DNA of 64,000 bases from Saprospiraceae bacterium (GCA_020629035.1 JAHDEC010000015.1:1-64000); one strand, 5' to 3'; counted from the first letter of the stretch, positions 15,792-25,611 are shown. Numbers and translations: made by a program. Notes: a model not told the origin generated them from the sequence alone.

Positions 15792-18700
15792 TTAGTAATC
15801 TTTAACACATCTGCATGCCGAGCCTTGATATCTAATAAAATCAGCATCTTCTCCATTATGTTCTGCGGCACATGATCCAACAGTTGTGGAACTTAAACCC
15901 GAGGATAGTAAGCCCAGCCAAATTACAGCAAGAGGGTCATTTGGATCTTCGGAAGTGGACAAGATGTATCTCTTGGGATGATGTGGCCACAATGTATTTG
16001 CATTTTGAGCGTCACTGATTAATGTAGAAGTATAAAAGCCCCTTCCCAAAAAATTATAAAGCAAGGTATCATTGGTTTCAGGATTCAAATTTTCGTCAAA
16101 TTGCAAGCCATAAAGACCAGGACTATTGCACAGACCCAAAGAATTAAGTAATTCTAAATTATTAAAATAAATGGTGAATTCAGTCCCTTGGGTTTGAAGT
16201 ATTTCTTCAGTATGAACTCCAAGAAAATCGATGGCATCATCTAATGTTGGCATATGCCATCCATTAGGGCAAACTCCTTGGACGAATCCTTGATTTGAAT
16301 TTATATTAACTCCACAATCTCCAAACTGCTCAAGAACACTGTAATATCTTCCAAATTCATTACAATCAGCATTATCTGAGTTTACGCAAATTGACTTAGG
16401 TGTAAAGTACCGAAGGTTCTCAACCATCCACCACCTATTGTTTATTAATTTAATCTTATATTCATTACCGTCTCTAGAGTCAATAAGTTTATCATCATAG
16501 CAAATATCACACTCTTCACACTTGCTCCCTCCACAATCCACATCCTCTTCATCCCCATTCAGTATACCATCCTCACAAGTTTCACAAACTGAATTATCCG
16601 ATTCGGTAGCAAAAGAGTTATAATTATGCGCAGCTTGATCAGTACAGCCTTCACAAAGACCAATTCCTGAGTCACACATCTGGCTAAAATCGCCTCCATA
16701 GGCCATTTGATTATTTTGTGACAGTATTAAATCAGCGGGACATAATATGGTTAATGCATTAGGTACACAACCTGAAAGATTATTATTCCGCAGGTTGATT
16801 ACATTTATATTATTGAGTTGAGCAAAATTGGCCGGAATCATACCACTTAGATTATTATTCTCAAGATTAATGAGCGTAAGAAAAGACATTAAACCCCAAT
16901 CATTAGGTAACTGACCTGTAACTCCATTATCTTGAATTTGAATGCTAACTAATCGCTGATTTTGAGAAAAAGAAATAGGAATTTGACCTGTTATATTATT
17001 CGAAGAAAAATCAATTTGACGAATTTCTGAGAAGATGAAATCATCCGGTATTTGTCCAGATAAATTATTGTTCTTTAAATCTAAACCTACTACTCGCTCA
17101 TTTACATCACAAGCTATACCATACCAATTGCAAGGATCGCATGCTTCTAACCAGCCTGTTTTATTGGTCCAATTTTGACCGTTTAGACCTTGGAATAAAC
17201 TCATTAATGCGTTATAATCGGGATGGTCACAAGGACAAGGAGGACATTTTTCACCACCACAATCCACCTCGACTTCATCTCCATTCAGTTCACCATCTTC
17301 GCAAGTTTCACAATCATCATCATTGCCACTAATTGCGAACTCATTATAATTATGAGCCTCAGGATTTAAGCAACCCTGACAAAATCCAATATTGGAGCTA
17401 CAAATCATTTCAATGTCACCACCAAAGGGTAGCGATTGATTTTGACTAAAATCAATGTCTATATCACATAAACTAGCTAACTCGTTTTCTATACATCCAG
17501 AAAATTGGTTAGCTGAAAGCCTAAGAGAACTTAGCGTATTTATATTAGCTAATTGTGCTGGAATATTTCCGTTTAACTGATTATTAGCAGCATTGAAAAC
17601 CACAAGATTCTCTAGATCTTCTATATTTTGCGGAATCTCTGAATCTAAATTATTTTGCTGTAATTGTATACTTTCTAGTTCGCTAGCACTAAAGAGCGAA
17701 GCAGGAATGTTTCCTCCAATGCTGTTATTTGAAAGATCAAGTTCCTTTAGTTCGGTGATGGTACCCAAGAAGGTGGTAAGTTCACCGCTTAGATTATTGG
17801 CAGATAGCTCTATCGTTTCGACACGCTGTAAAGCATTACAAGTTATACCAAACCAGTTACAAGGCTCACAATCTTGCATCCAGCCACCATTACTTAGCCA
17901 CTGACTTCCATTAGTTAAATCATAAAAGGAGACCAAGCCATCATAGTCGGGATGTTCACAGGGGCAGGGTGGACATTCTGTTCCACCGCAATCTACTCCC
18001 TCTTCATCACCATTTTGAATTCCATCATTGCATTGGTTGCTTAAGTTCCCCGAATTTTCATAGAAGCAATATTCGAAGAACTTATGTTCATACTCAGCAA
18101 ATGAGTGGTTAAAGGGTTTTAAGATAAGCTTTGTTAAGCCAGCGATACAAGCTTTTATTTCCCATAATAAATTTCCTTGAGTTGGGTTCAATGTCGCTTC
18201 TGCACTCAAATAGGAGGCAAAACCCGCTGAAGCTCTTAAATCACTCATGTCAAATAATTGTAACTCTACATTTAGATCTATTCCTGCTGTCAGCTGTGCA
18301 GTCACATCTACGTTTAAAGGATCCTCTATAGGGTCTAATTCTTTAGATTCAAATGACTCCCAATTTCCGTCTGAAAATTCTATGTAACTCTGTCTGGTGC
18401 CACTTTCTGTATAATTAAACTCAAAATTGCTGCCTATCGAACCATTAACCCTTGGTCTGAGAACACCCTTGAAGTTAAATATCCCAGTAGAAAACAGTGG
18501 AATTTCGGGTAAAATAGGATCATCCGGCACTGCAAAGTTTTCTGCCGAAATACCAATTCGAGCATTGATACTCATTGAACTTTCATAGGTGCCACCAAAT
18601 CTTAAATATTCTAGATTGCAATCTCTAATAATTACTTTAAGATCAGGACTAAATTTACCCTTTGAGACCATGGAAATTTCTATTTGGTCATCAGTAGTAT

Positions 18701-19145
18701 TTGGATTTCCGTCCTTATCATAAAGTTTAACTGCAGTTGTGTCAATATCTTTTATGCGATTACCTAAAGTTGAAGCATCCGCTTGGTAGTCAAATTCAAA
18801 ATTGCAAAAAACATCTGTTAATGCGGCATAGCTTGTTTTTAATCGAACATTGCCATCTTCGGAGTTGATTTCATTTATAATACGCATAAACCCCTCTGGT
18901 GCATTGGTAGAGGGATAAGCTACAAGTACATCATTAACTTTTAAATCTTTTAGCTGGTCTCCAAGTTCAGAGAAATACAGATTTTCTCTATCAATGGAAT
19001 CTAAAATAGTTACACTTTGGTCGTTTAGAAGGATGACATCTTCGTTATAAGTTTGATCCTCCTCTTCTATTTGCGGTTCTTCTTTTTGACAGGAAAAAAC
19101 AGAAAATAGTAAGACTAGGCTCAGCGTTGGAATTAGGTTTCTCAT
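15792..19145 (-). CDS. Large lipoprotein with leucine-rich repeats and C-terminal FISUMP domain
   Basis: The protein has ~1117 residues from ATG 19145, which gives a clean lipoprotein signal (FSVFSCQKEE). Domains in order: an N-terminal beta-rich region (about 30-365) of unknown type; a Cys-rich linker of the CxDGIQNGDEEGVDCGG type; a first plant-type LRR block (LSANNLSGEL, LDLSNNSIGGNIP; about 400-590); a second Cys linker (CEDGELNGDEVEVDCGG); a second LRR block (about 660-850); a third Cys linker; and a C-terminal Fibrobacter succinogenes major paralogous domain (GNEYKIKLINNRWWMVENL, then CPNGWHMPTLDD; about 895-1117). Each LRR block starts with a PCNWYGI/PCNWFGI cap. It is probably a surface-exposed binding or adhesion protein; the ligand is unknown. 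Confidence 0.8.
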   Translation of the reverse strand: MRNLIPTLSLVLLFSVFSCQKEEPQIEEEDQTYNEDVILLNDQSVTILDSIDRENLYFSELGDQLKDLKVNDVLVAYPSTNAPEGFMRIINEINSEDGNVRLKTSYAALTDVFCNFEFDYQADASTLGNRIKDIDTTAVKLYDKDGNPNTTDDQIEISMVSKGKFSPDLKVIIRDCNLEYLRFGGTYESSMSINARIGISAENFAVPDDPILPEIPLFSTGIFNFKGVLRPRVNGSIGSNFEFNYTESGTRQSYIEFSDGNWESFESKELDPIEDPLNVDVTAQLTAGIDLNVELQLFDMSDLRASAGFASYLSAEATLNPTQGNLLWEIKACIAGLTKLILKPFNHSFAEYEHKFFEYCFYENSGNLSNQCNDGIQNGDEEGVDCGGTECPPCPCEHPDYDGLVSFYDLTNGSQWLSNGGWMQDCEPCNWFGITCNALQRVETIELSANNLSGELTTFLGTITELKELDLSNNSIGGNIPASLFSASELESIQLQQNNLDSEIPQNIEDLENLVVFNAANNQLNGNIPAQLANINTLSSLRLSANQFSGCIENELASLCDIDIDFSQNQSLPFGGDIEMICSSNIGFCQGCLNPEAHNYNEFAISGNDDDCETCEDGELNGDEVEVDCGGEKCPPCPCDHPDYNALMSLFQGLNGQNWTNKTGWLEACDPCNWYGIACDVNERVVGLDLKNNNLSGQIPDDFIFSEIRQIDFSSNNITGQIPISFSQNQRLVSIQIQDNGVTGQLPNDWGLMSFLTLINLENNNLSGMIPANFAQLNNINVINLRNNNLSGCVPNALTILCPADLILSQNNQMAYGGDFSQMCDSGIGLCEGCTDQAAHNYNSFATESDNSVCETCEDGILNGDEEDVDCGGSKCEECDICYDDKLIDSRDGNEYKIKLINNRWWMVENLRYFTPKSICVNSDNADCNEFGRYYSVLEQFGDCGVNINSNQGFVQGVCPNGWHMPTLDDAIDFLGVHTEEILQTQGTEFTIYFNNLELLNSLGLCNSPGLYGLQFDENLNPETNDTLLYNFLGRGFYTSTLISDAQNANTLWPHHPKRYILSTSEDPNDPLAVIWLGLLSSGLSSTTVGSCAAEHNGEDADFIRYQGSACRCVKDY

Positions 19146-19268
19146 TACTTGCATTTAAGCAAACTAATTTAGTTAAAATTGCCCATTTTTTGAGAATAGA
19201 AATGAGTTTGATTGAACTAAATGCAAACAAGAAATTGGAAGGGAATGACCTTGGTTTTTTTTTTAAAA

Positions 19269-19305
19269 AAAAAGCCTGCTCACAAATGCTGTAAGCAGGC
19301 TTTTT
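19269..19305. terminator. Terminator hairpin downstream of the 19322-19879 gene
   Basis: AAAAAGCCTGCTCAC pairs with GTAAGCAGGCTTTTT (one C.A mismatch) around a 7-base loop. On the minus strand it follows the lipoprotein gene and ends in a long T-run. The arms share GCCTGCTnAC with the terminator at 15735-15768. Confidence 0.75.
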
Positions 19306-19321
19306 CTTGTGTATTATACGA

Positions 19322-19879
19322 TTATTTTGTACCTGTAAAAGTACAGTTGTCATCATTGATTAAAGTACTACCTGATCCACTATTTGAAGCAGATAATGAT
19401 AGAGTACCAGATAATGTCGACTCGTCTTCTGATAAAGTTAATGGTCCAGACATAGATACATTGGCTTCTACATCACTTCCATTAAATTGGATAGTTTGAT
19501 TTTCAGCTTCTACACTGATAGTCATTTCATCGCCTGAAACTGAAGCTACTCCTGGTAAATCAGTAAATAGACTAGTAGATACTAAAATAGCCACAGAATC
19601 TACTGCTGTAGAATCATCCGCTGAAATAGCAATAGTCATACTATTCATAAGACTAACACTTGGACAATCAAAAGGTCCTGAGAAACTACCTACAAAACGA
19701 TCTGCCTCATAAGTACATGATCCATCATCCTCTACAGCCAAAGCATCATAATTTAATGAAGCTGGATCCGTACAACCCTGAACAGCTTCAGGTGTACATG
19801 ATTGGAAAAAGAAAAATGATACACAAACGATAAGTGTCCATTTTGTTAGTTGAAGGAAGTTTACATTTTGAATTTTCAT
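19322..19879 (-). CDS. Lipoprotein with Cys-rich GCTDP..NYD motif
   Basis: The protein has 185 residues. A long lipoprotein signal (WTLIVCVSFFFFQSC, Cys near 29) precedes the motif GCTDPASLNYD...DDGSC, a short Cys-paired element common in Bacteroidota surface proteins. The rest is Ser/Thr-rich beta sequence. No enzyme motif is seen. Overall domain family is unknown. Its upstream region (19880-20035) shows no clear promoter. Confidence 0.7.
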   Translation of the reverse strand: MKIQNVNFLQLTKWTLIVCVSFFFFQSCTPEAVQGCTDPASLNYDALAVEDDGSCTYEADRFVGSFSGPFDCPSVSLMNSMTIAISADDSTAVDSVAILVSTSLFTDLPGVASVSGDEMTISVEAENQTIQFNGSDVEANVSMSGPLTLSEDESTLSGTLSLSASNSGSGSTLINDDNCTFTGTK

Positions 19880-20035
19880 ATTATTTAATGTTTGTTGTTT
19901 ACTAGCGGGCGCTGCGATTAATGATTAAATACCAACTCCCACTAAAAAAGTGCAAAGGTAAGCTCAATTACGTGAATATTTAGTTAAAATTTGGAGTCAT
20001 TCACAACGCTGGAATCTAACCACCCAGAAACATAA

Positions 20036-20704
20036 TTAGAAGCTCAGACTTACTCCAATTCTAGTTCCCCATTGTGTAAATCCAAAATTTGGAACACCTC
20101 CTATATTACCTCTCACAACGGTCGAGTTTTTATAATGACCTGAAGCAAAAAATCCGAAAGATTTATAATGTATTTGAGCCCCAGCTTCTAAAATGAGGTA
20201 TGTATGATTAGCCACAAATTGAGGCTCATATGGCTCACCCTCAATAGTTGTGGGATCGAGCGAAAAGGTGGAATTTTTAGTCAAATCTGTACTGGAATGA
20301 CATATATTGTATCCACCTCCAACTCCAGCAAATAGTACATCATTTTTTAAGAAATATTGACGTGCACTGAGATCCATTGAGTATTGATGAAGGATGTGCC
20401 GACCTCTAGGTGTATAACCGTTAATTAGTTCTACAAACTCAACTCTTGCATATGCTTCGTTAGTAGAGACATTGATGTTAGCAAATGTATTCTGAAAAAT
20501 TTGCCTAGATACACCAAGTGTGAAATTGAAATTGTTATCATAAAAATCATTAGGATCCTGGAATGTTACCATACCAGATTCTTCATATAAAACCTTTAAG
20601 GTATTTCTATTATTATCAATACTAAAATGCACATAAGTAGTATCCTGGCCAAATGCCATTTGAGAAAATGAAATAAGACCAAAAAGTAAAAACAGATTTT
20701 TCAT
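20036..20704 (-). CDS. Small outer-membrane beta-barrel protein
   Basis: The ATG at 20704 gives a signal peptide (MKNLFLLFGLISFSQMAFG); the longer frame to 20773 adds a stretch unlikely to be translated. The mature protein has ~200 residues with alternating strands (NFNFTLGVSRQIF, NINVSTNEAYARVEFV, LILEAGAQIHYKSFGFFASG), ending FGFTQWGTRIGVSLSF. The C-terminal Phe and strand pattern fit an 8-stranded outer-membrane barrel. The function is unknown. It lies 98 bp downstream of the biosynthetic operon on the same strand and could be co-transcribed. Confidence 0.75.
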   Translation of the reverse strand: MKNLFLLFGLISFSQMAFGQDTTYVHFSIDNNRNTLKVLYEESGMVTFQDPNDFYDNNFNFTLGVSRQIFQNTFANINVSTNEAYARVEFVELINGYTPRGRHILHQYSMDLSARQYFLKNDVLFAGVGGGYNICHSSTDLTKNSTFSLDPTTIEGEPYEPQFVANHTYLILEAGAQIHYKSFGFFASGHYKNSTVVRGNIGGVPNFGFTQWGTRIGVSLSF

Positions 20705-20802
20705 AAAATGATTTTTTATTGATTGTTTGTACAAGGTAAAAAGTAAACAGTCGGTTTTAAAATTATTGCGCATGAAATAAGGATGTTAATCTGCTGATTA
20801 AC

Positions 20803-22299
20803 TCACCAAAATTGATTGAGCGCAGCGTAATCGATTTTGCTGTTGTGCCTAGGATCTCGCGGTATTTTTTTTAATTGTTTTAGTCTAGTATTGGGAATGA
20901 TTTCAAGTACCTCCTTGGGAATCTCCTTAACTCCTTCATTTAACTCTACAACAGCAATTACTTCTGCTTGCTTTTTTATGAAAGTCCCCATAGCAATTCC
21001 CGGTATTCGCTGCAATAAATACTCTAAAATAAATGGTGAATAGTGTTTATTCTCCAAACTAAAAAGTTGCTTACACCTACCGTTTAAATACAATAAATCA
21101 TTAACCAAGCGTCCACTATCGCCGGTCCTATGCCACACCGTATCACCCTCGATAATCTTGTTTTCTTTAAATGCCAGTGGACTATTGAAATAACGTTTCA
21201 GCACATGATCACCTGCTACAATTATTTCACCTAAATCTCCTTCATTTACGCACAAATCTTGGATGGTCTGATTATCCTCTAATGCAATATGATCATTCGT
21301 AATTCCTATGATGCGCAGCGCTGTTTTAGGGTGCACCTTGCCTACCGGAAGTCCGACATCCATAAGGGCATCAGCCTGTAGTAAAAGCTCATTTCCATCG
21401 ATACTACTTATCGGTTCTGCTTCAGTACTACCATAAACGATGTCTAATTTTGTACCACTAAATCCGGCTAAAATTTGACTTGCTTGCTCAGGAAAGACCG
21501 GAGCGCCACCGGTTATAATTTTTACTAAACCTACCTCTTTAGCCTGCTTTTGCTTTGAAAGTTCGACTATAAAGAAAGGCGAACAAACCACTGTGCCGAC
21601 AGTATGTTGTTTCATTTCTTGGAGGATCAATGCCGAGTCCATTTTATGAGGCTTCCTTCCATTAAAACTTGCAATGACTGATGTTGCTCCTAAACCCAAA
21701 TTGCATAACAAAACAATAGGTAAAGTAACCATACAAGCATTTCCATTTTTTAAAGCAAGTTTCTTCTCTAATATGGTATACTGTTCAAGTAAAAAACCAT
21801 GTGTACGATCTGCAGCTTTCGGTATGCCCGTACTACCTGTGGTGAAAGTAATCAATGCGCTTTGGTCTAAGCTTGTGCTTGAAACCTTAGCTTCTGTAGT
21901 ATACTTTTTAGCCGGTGATATACGTATTTTTATTTTGCGCAATGGCTTGATAAAATAACTTAGTCTTCTTATCCAAGTAGGCGCAATAAAGGCATCAATC
22001 GCAACCCGCTCACAACATTGTTTAAGTCGTTTTACACTGGCCCATTCATCCACAAAAACAGCAATAGCACCTTTGGCAAACAAAGCAAGCACATAAGCAT
22101 ATAGTTCGATAGACATCGGGATAAAAATCAATACCTTATCACCAGCTTTAACTCCCTTAGTGTCCAGATAAGCAATTACCTGCTTGACACGTTTAGCCAG
22201 CTCGTCATAGCTAATCGTTTGCCCTTTATGAACTATAGCTAGGGTATTAGGATACTTTTGGGCAGCCTCAAAAAATATATGTACTATGTTATTATTCAT
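20803..22299 (-). CDS. AMP-forming acyl-CoA synthetase/ligase (OleC-like features)
   Basis: The protein has 498 residues from the ATG at 22299. The 5' extension to 22311 would need a TTG. The adenylate-forming motifs are in order: ITFTTGSTGIPKA near residue 160 (P-loop), GGAPVFPE near 265, YGSTEAEPIS near 293, WHRTGDSGRL near 400 and a C-terminal PRDPRHNSKIDY. The last form, with RHNxKID, is shared with OleC-type (beta-lactone or olefin pathway) ligases, so a fatty acid or isoprenoid acid may be the substrate; this is inference. It overlaps the preceding SRPBCC gene by 8 bases and is the last gene of the eight-gene operon. No thiolase or OleA/D homologue is present. Confidence 0.85.
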   Translation of the reverse strand: MNNNIVHIFFEAAQKYPNTLAIVHKGQTISYDELAKRVKQVIAYLDTKGVKAGDKVLIFIPMSIELYAYVLALFAKGAIAVFVDEWASVKRLKQCCERVAIDAFIAPTWIRRLSYFIKPLRKIKIRISPAKKYTTEAKVSSTSLDQSALITFTTGSTGIPKAADRTHGFLLEQYTILEKKLALKNGNACMVTLPIVLLCNLGLGATSVIASFNGRKPHKMDSALILQEMKQHTVGTVVCSPFFIVELSKQKQAKEVGLVKIITGGAPVFPEQASQILAGFSGTKLDIVYGSTEAEPISSIDGNELLLQADALMDVGLPVGKVHPKTALRIIGITNDHIALEDNQTIQDLCVNEGDLGEIIVAGDHVLKRYFNSPLAFKENKIIEGDTVWHRTGDSGRLVNDLLYLNGRCKQLFSLENKHYSPFILEYLLQRIPGIAMGTFIKKQAEVIAVVELNEGVKEIPKEVLEIIPNTRLKQLKKIPRDPRHNSKIDYAALNQFW

Positions 22300-22870
22300 C
22301 AAGTTGCTCAACGAGCTTTTTTATATTCTCAAGGTTTTGTTTAAATATATATTTAATGTAAAATCCACTTAGTTTCATTTTGAGCCGATCGCTAAAACTC
22401 AAGCTGTTTTTATTGGTCAATGTAAAGCTTAATTGACAACCTGCTTGATGTTTACGGTACACTTGCTCGGTAATTAATTCAGGTGCCTTAAATCCTAAAT
22501 TAGTATAATTATAGCAAGCTAATTTTCGGTAAGCACCATCGCTCACCGCTAATATCTCCTCATCCCAGTAAAACTCATTATCGTGCTGACTTGTAAAACA
22601 TCTTCGCTGAGAACCTACAGAACCATCCGAAACTACTTCGGGATTGAGCGGCTTAATATGTTCTACATAAATGGACCAATCAGCCGCATGATCAGAATTA
22701 CCTAAATAGCTAAAAACACGAGCACAATCCTTGGCAATGAGGACATTATCTTCGGCAAATAATGAATCTCCTTTTGAATCAAAAGGACTAAATACCCAGC
22801 AAATTCCAAAGAACAGCAAGCTAGGAGCAAACACATATTGAATGGATTTTTTAATAAATCTATTCATCAT
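22292..22870 (-). CDS. Membrane-anchored SRPBCC (START-like) protein
   Basis: The protein has 192 residues. An N-terminal hydrophobic segment (SIQYVFAPSLLFFGICWVF) is followed by an SRPBCC-type cavity domain: VLIAKDCARVFSYLGNSDHAADWSIYV is the usual first helix/strand segment, and a long C-terminal helix (IFKQNLENIKKLVEQL) closes the fold. Such domains bind hydrophobic ligands or act as cyclases in polyketide-type pathways. Here it probably binds the lipid intermediate at the membrane. ATG at 22870 or 22867 overlap the GNAT stop. The gene is strictly operonic with its neighbours. Confidence 0.75.
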   Translation of the reverse strand: MMNRFIKKSIQYVFAPSLLFFGICWVFSPFDSKGDSLFAEDNVLIAKDCARVFSYLGNSDHAADWSIYVEHIKPLNPEVVSDGSVGSQRRCFTSQHDNEFYWDEEILAVSDGAYRKLACYNYTNLGFKAPELITEQVYRKHQAGCQLSFTLTNKNSLSFSDRLKMKLSGFYIKYIFKQNLENIKKLVEQLDE

Positions 22871-23858
22871 TCTTCTTTTCTAAAACATAGAGGCCATATG
22901 ACCTTAATTTCTTTAAGCTAAACTTCTTTGATAGAAAGCGTGAAATGTTCCCATCATACATGAGTGCATGAATCACATCATTGATGCCTTTTTGTTTAGC
23001 AATCCGTACAATCTCAAAACATAAGTATGAGCCTATACCTTTAATAGCTAAACTCCGATCTCGAGCTACTGTCTTTACAATGAGTCGTTCTTTACCAGCA
23101 TTAAGCAGGTCTCGCAAGGCAAATAGATAGGCAATGATTTTACCATCTTTCATAGCCATTAAGAAAAATGCCTCATCTATAAAATCTACCAAAGGTCGCA
23201 TCCTATGCATAAAATCATCCAAACTAATTGGACTATACAACACATTATCAGCAAAGGAATCTAAGCTTAATTTACCTATACTAGCCAGTGTTTCTTCCCA
23301 CTTATTTTTATCTAAGGTCTCAATGCTTATCCCATGCTGGGCCATTTCCTCAGCTAGAGGATTAGGCTCATCATATTTATCTTGAATGCTCTCGTCAATA
23401 GCCGAAAAATATTCCCATTCTAGCTTGAATCCTATGCTCGAAAAAAGACTAGTGTAGTAAGAGGCATTATGGGGCTCCAAGAAAAATGGCTTTTCCTCAC
23501 CCGCTGTCACCCAGCGGTAAGTATTCCAGGTGGATCCATTCATAGGACCTATAAAACCTGCATGATGTGTTTCTCTAAAGTAGGCCTGTAAATGTTCCAT
23601 GAAGCTGAGTGCGATTTGCACATCATTGACACATAAAAAATATCCGATACATAAATAGCTTTTGTCATCAATCTTATGATGTGGATTATCATAAACAATC
23701 GCTCGAGCTACCAATGATCCTTCCTTTTCTACTAAAAACCCCATTTCATAGTATAAAGGCTCGATCTTCGAGTCAATCGGTAAATCACTGGTAAATCCAG
23801 GCATAGTCGCTAACTGTTCAAAGCCTTCCGATTGATGATGTATGGCTCGTATTCTCAT
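22860..23858 (-). CDS. GNAT-type acyltransferase
   Basis: ATG at 23858 is the better start (332 residues); the longer form would need TTG at 23867. Two GNAT-like halves are visible. The second has the acetyl-CoA loop pattern (VARDRSLAIKGIGSYLCFEIVRIAK near 270-295) and a C-terminal strand (LRSYGLYVLEKK). The first half contains GFIGPMNGSTWNTYRW, a recurrent motif in two-domain GNAT proteins of unknown substrate. It presumably N- or O-acylates a pathway intermediate. The start follows the stop of the phytol-kinase-like gene with one base between them. Confidence 0.75.
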   Translation of the reverse strand: MRIRAIHHQSEGFEQLATMPGFTSDLPIDSKIEPLYYEMGFLVEKEGSLVARAIVYDNPHHKIDDKSYLCIGYFLCVNDVQIALSFMEHLQAYFRETHHAGFIGPMNGSTWNTYRWVTAGEEKPFFLEPHNASYYTSLFSSIGFKLEWEYFSAIDESIQDKYDEPNPLAEEMAQHGISIETLDKNKWEETLASIGKLSLDSFADNVLYSPISLDDFMHRMRPLVDFIDEAFFLMAMKDGKIIAYLFALRDLLNAGKERLIVKTVARDRSLAIKGIGSYLCFEIVRIAKQKGINDVIHALMYDGNISRFLSKKFSLKKLRSYGLYVLEKKNDE

Positions 23859-23859
23859 C

Positions 23860-24519
23860 TTATGCAATGCTTAAAAATAAAATGGCTAATACACTCATAG
23901 GAACGGTAAAGTTATCCCATCCAATAACCGAAACTGCTTCCATGCCTGTGCTAATCAAACACAGCAGCACACAAACTAAAGCTAAGGGTAGACGACTATC
24001 AAATGGAAACCAATAAAAACCTAGCAGACAAATAATTAAAGCTGTAAGAAAAAAGGCTAAACTTCCAATGGCAGTCTTAGTATTACCAAAAACTTTGTAA
24101 GGACCTAGTCTAAATTGTTTTCCCACGATACTTGCCATTGGATCACAAATACTTAATATCATCAGGGGTAAGAAATACAGCAAATACTGGCCATAATAAT
24201 CCGAAACCCAGAAGCAAATCGTCACCGTTAATGGAAAGAATAAACTTCCATAAGTCTTGCGTTTTACGGCCATAATCGAGGGAAGGATGTTCCATTTTTT
24301 GACAATCACCAAAATCAGAAAAAACATCCCACACAAAGTGATAACTTCCAATAAATTAGCCAAATAAAATGGAAAAGTGACCGCAATTAATCCTGTGAAT
24401 ACATGGACAAATTTCCGAGTGAGTTCCACCGGCAATTTCAATAGTCTAAAACCTATTTCTGAGCATACAAAAAGACAGAAATAAAGGAGACTGTATATAA
24501 TGAGTATGTTGAAATTCAT
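23860..24519 (-). CDS. Phytol/dolichol kinase-like CTP-dependent membrane enzyme
   Basis: The protein has 219 residues and about seven hydrophobic segments. The family signature is present: RKFVHVFTGL near residue 36, MILSICDPMASIVGKQFG-type segment near 120 (here CDPMASIVGK), and NTKTAIGSLAF near 148. This group includes dolichol kinase (Sec59), phytol kinase (VTE5/VTE6) and CDP-lipid synthases such as CarS, all CTP users acting on lipid alcohols or lipid phosphates. Within an operon with HMG-CoA reductase and UbiA it probably activates a prenyl alcohol or a prenyl lipid. It abuts the DUF3419 gene with no gap. Confidence 0.8.
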   Translation of the reverse strand: MNFNILIIYSLLYFCLFVCSEIGFRLLKLPVELTRKFVHVFTGLIAVTFPFYLANLLEVITLCGMFFLILVIVKKWNILPSIMAVKRKTYGSLFFPLTVTICFWVSDYYGQYLLYFLPLMILSICDPMASIVGKQFRLGPYKVFGNTKTAIGSLAFFLTALIICLLGFYWFPFDSRLPLALVCVLLCLISTGMEAVSVIGWDNFTVPMSVLAILFLSIA

Positions 24520-25611
24520 TTAGTTCATTTGATCGATCCAGAAACTTTGATAAAAGAATCCATGGTCCACTTCCTTTAAAACCTCACAATGATCATCCTT
24601 CTTTAGTTGCTTAGGGAGGACATCTGACATTAAACGATGCACCATCAAATTCCAGTAGGCAAAACGAGCGCCATCATTAGCAGTAGATAATAGTTGCTTA
24701 CTAACATCCTTAAAGGTAGTTATATCCATATACTCAAATATATTAGACAAATTAAACCGATCGAAATTTCCGTATAGTGCTTTAGCATCTTGGGCATATC
24801 CTTCGACTATTTGCAAAGCATCAATGTTGTTTTTGATGCTTTTATAATTTTCAGGCTGCAAATAATAAGGCCTCAAATCACCATAGCTTCCAGTCAAACA
24901 ATACCTAAGAATAGGATTTGTCTGTGCAGCTTTGCTTGATAAATGAGCGCCCGCTCTTTCCATAATGGTTCGGCCAACATTCGTTTCTACTTCTTTTAGA
25001 AAAGCAGGATCTCTGCCTAGCATGCCCATGATTTGCTTGCTAAAAAAAATCTTAAATAGAAATTTCCAACGAGCAGAAAACCATTGTTCATCATAAAAAC
25101 TTTGCTGCTCTTCGGCTGACTTTTCTTTAAACATTTCACTAACGCGTCCCTTCCCATGAATCCAAGGCAAGATTTTAGTAGCAAAACGCTTAAGGTAACG
25201 CTCAAATTTTCCATCATGCAATAGCGGAGAGGAGGATTGACTCATATGGCGGTCCCAATATTGTTTGCAATCCGTGGACAAATGTTCAGCAATGGAAGCA
25301 TAAATATCCTTTGAATCGCCATTTTTAGTAAAACCGAATAAAGCTTCATAATCCTCAAGTGACAAGTGTTTGATAGCTATTTTTTTAAATTCTGTCAGAT
25401 ACAATTGCACTTTATTTACATCGATAGCCACCACAAGCTCTGGACCTTGCGCCAGTAATGACAAACTATTATCTCCGGCTGAAGCAATAGATAGCACATG
25501 ATGACCTGCTTGCACATCTAAACCCTCAGTTAAGATATATGCATCCTCCCATACATTAGCATAGCGGATAAAATCATGACTGACCTCATTTAAGTGTTTT
25601 TCTTTGCTCAT
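24520..25611 (-). CDS. BtaA-like S-adenosylmethionine:lipid 3-amino-3-carboxypropyl transferase (DUF3419)
   Basis: The protein has 363 residues. The SAM-binding start VLSIASAGDNSLSLLAQ and VVAIDVNKVQLYL near residue 45-75, and the ending FNLSNIFEYM and RFAYWNLM, are the DUF3419/BtaA pattern. BtaA of Rhodobacter moves the aminocarboxypropyl group of SAM to diacylglycerol, the first step to betaine lipids. No BtaB-type N-methyltransferase lies next to it, so the product may be the unmethylated homoserine ether or a different acceptor may be used. It overlaps the upstream phosphotransferase gene by 4 bases (ATGA), so translation is coupled. The acceptor is unknown. Confidence 0.82.
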   Translation of the reverse strand: MSKEKHLNEVSHDFIRYANVWEDAYILTEGLDVQAGHHVLSIASAGDNSLSLLAQGPELVVAIDVNKVQLYLTEFKKIAIKHLSLEDYEALFGFTKNGDSKDIYASIAEHLSTDCKQYWDRHMSQSSSPLLHDGKFERYLKRFATKILPWIHGKGRVSEMFKEKSAEEQQSFYDEQWFSARWKFLFKIFFSKQIMGMLGRDPAFLKEVETNVGRTIMERAGAHLSSKAAQTNPILRYCLTGSYGDLRPYYLQPENYKSIKNNIDALQIVEGYAQDAKALYGNFDRFNLSNIFEYMDITTFKDVSKQLLSTANDGARFAYWNLMVHRLMSDVLPKQLKKDDHCEVLKEVDHGFFYQSFWIDQMN

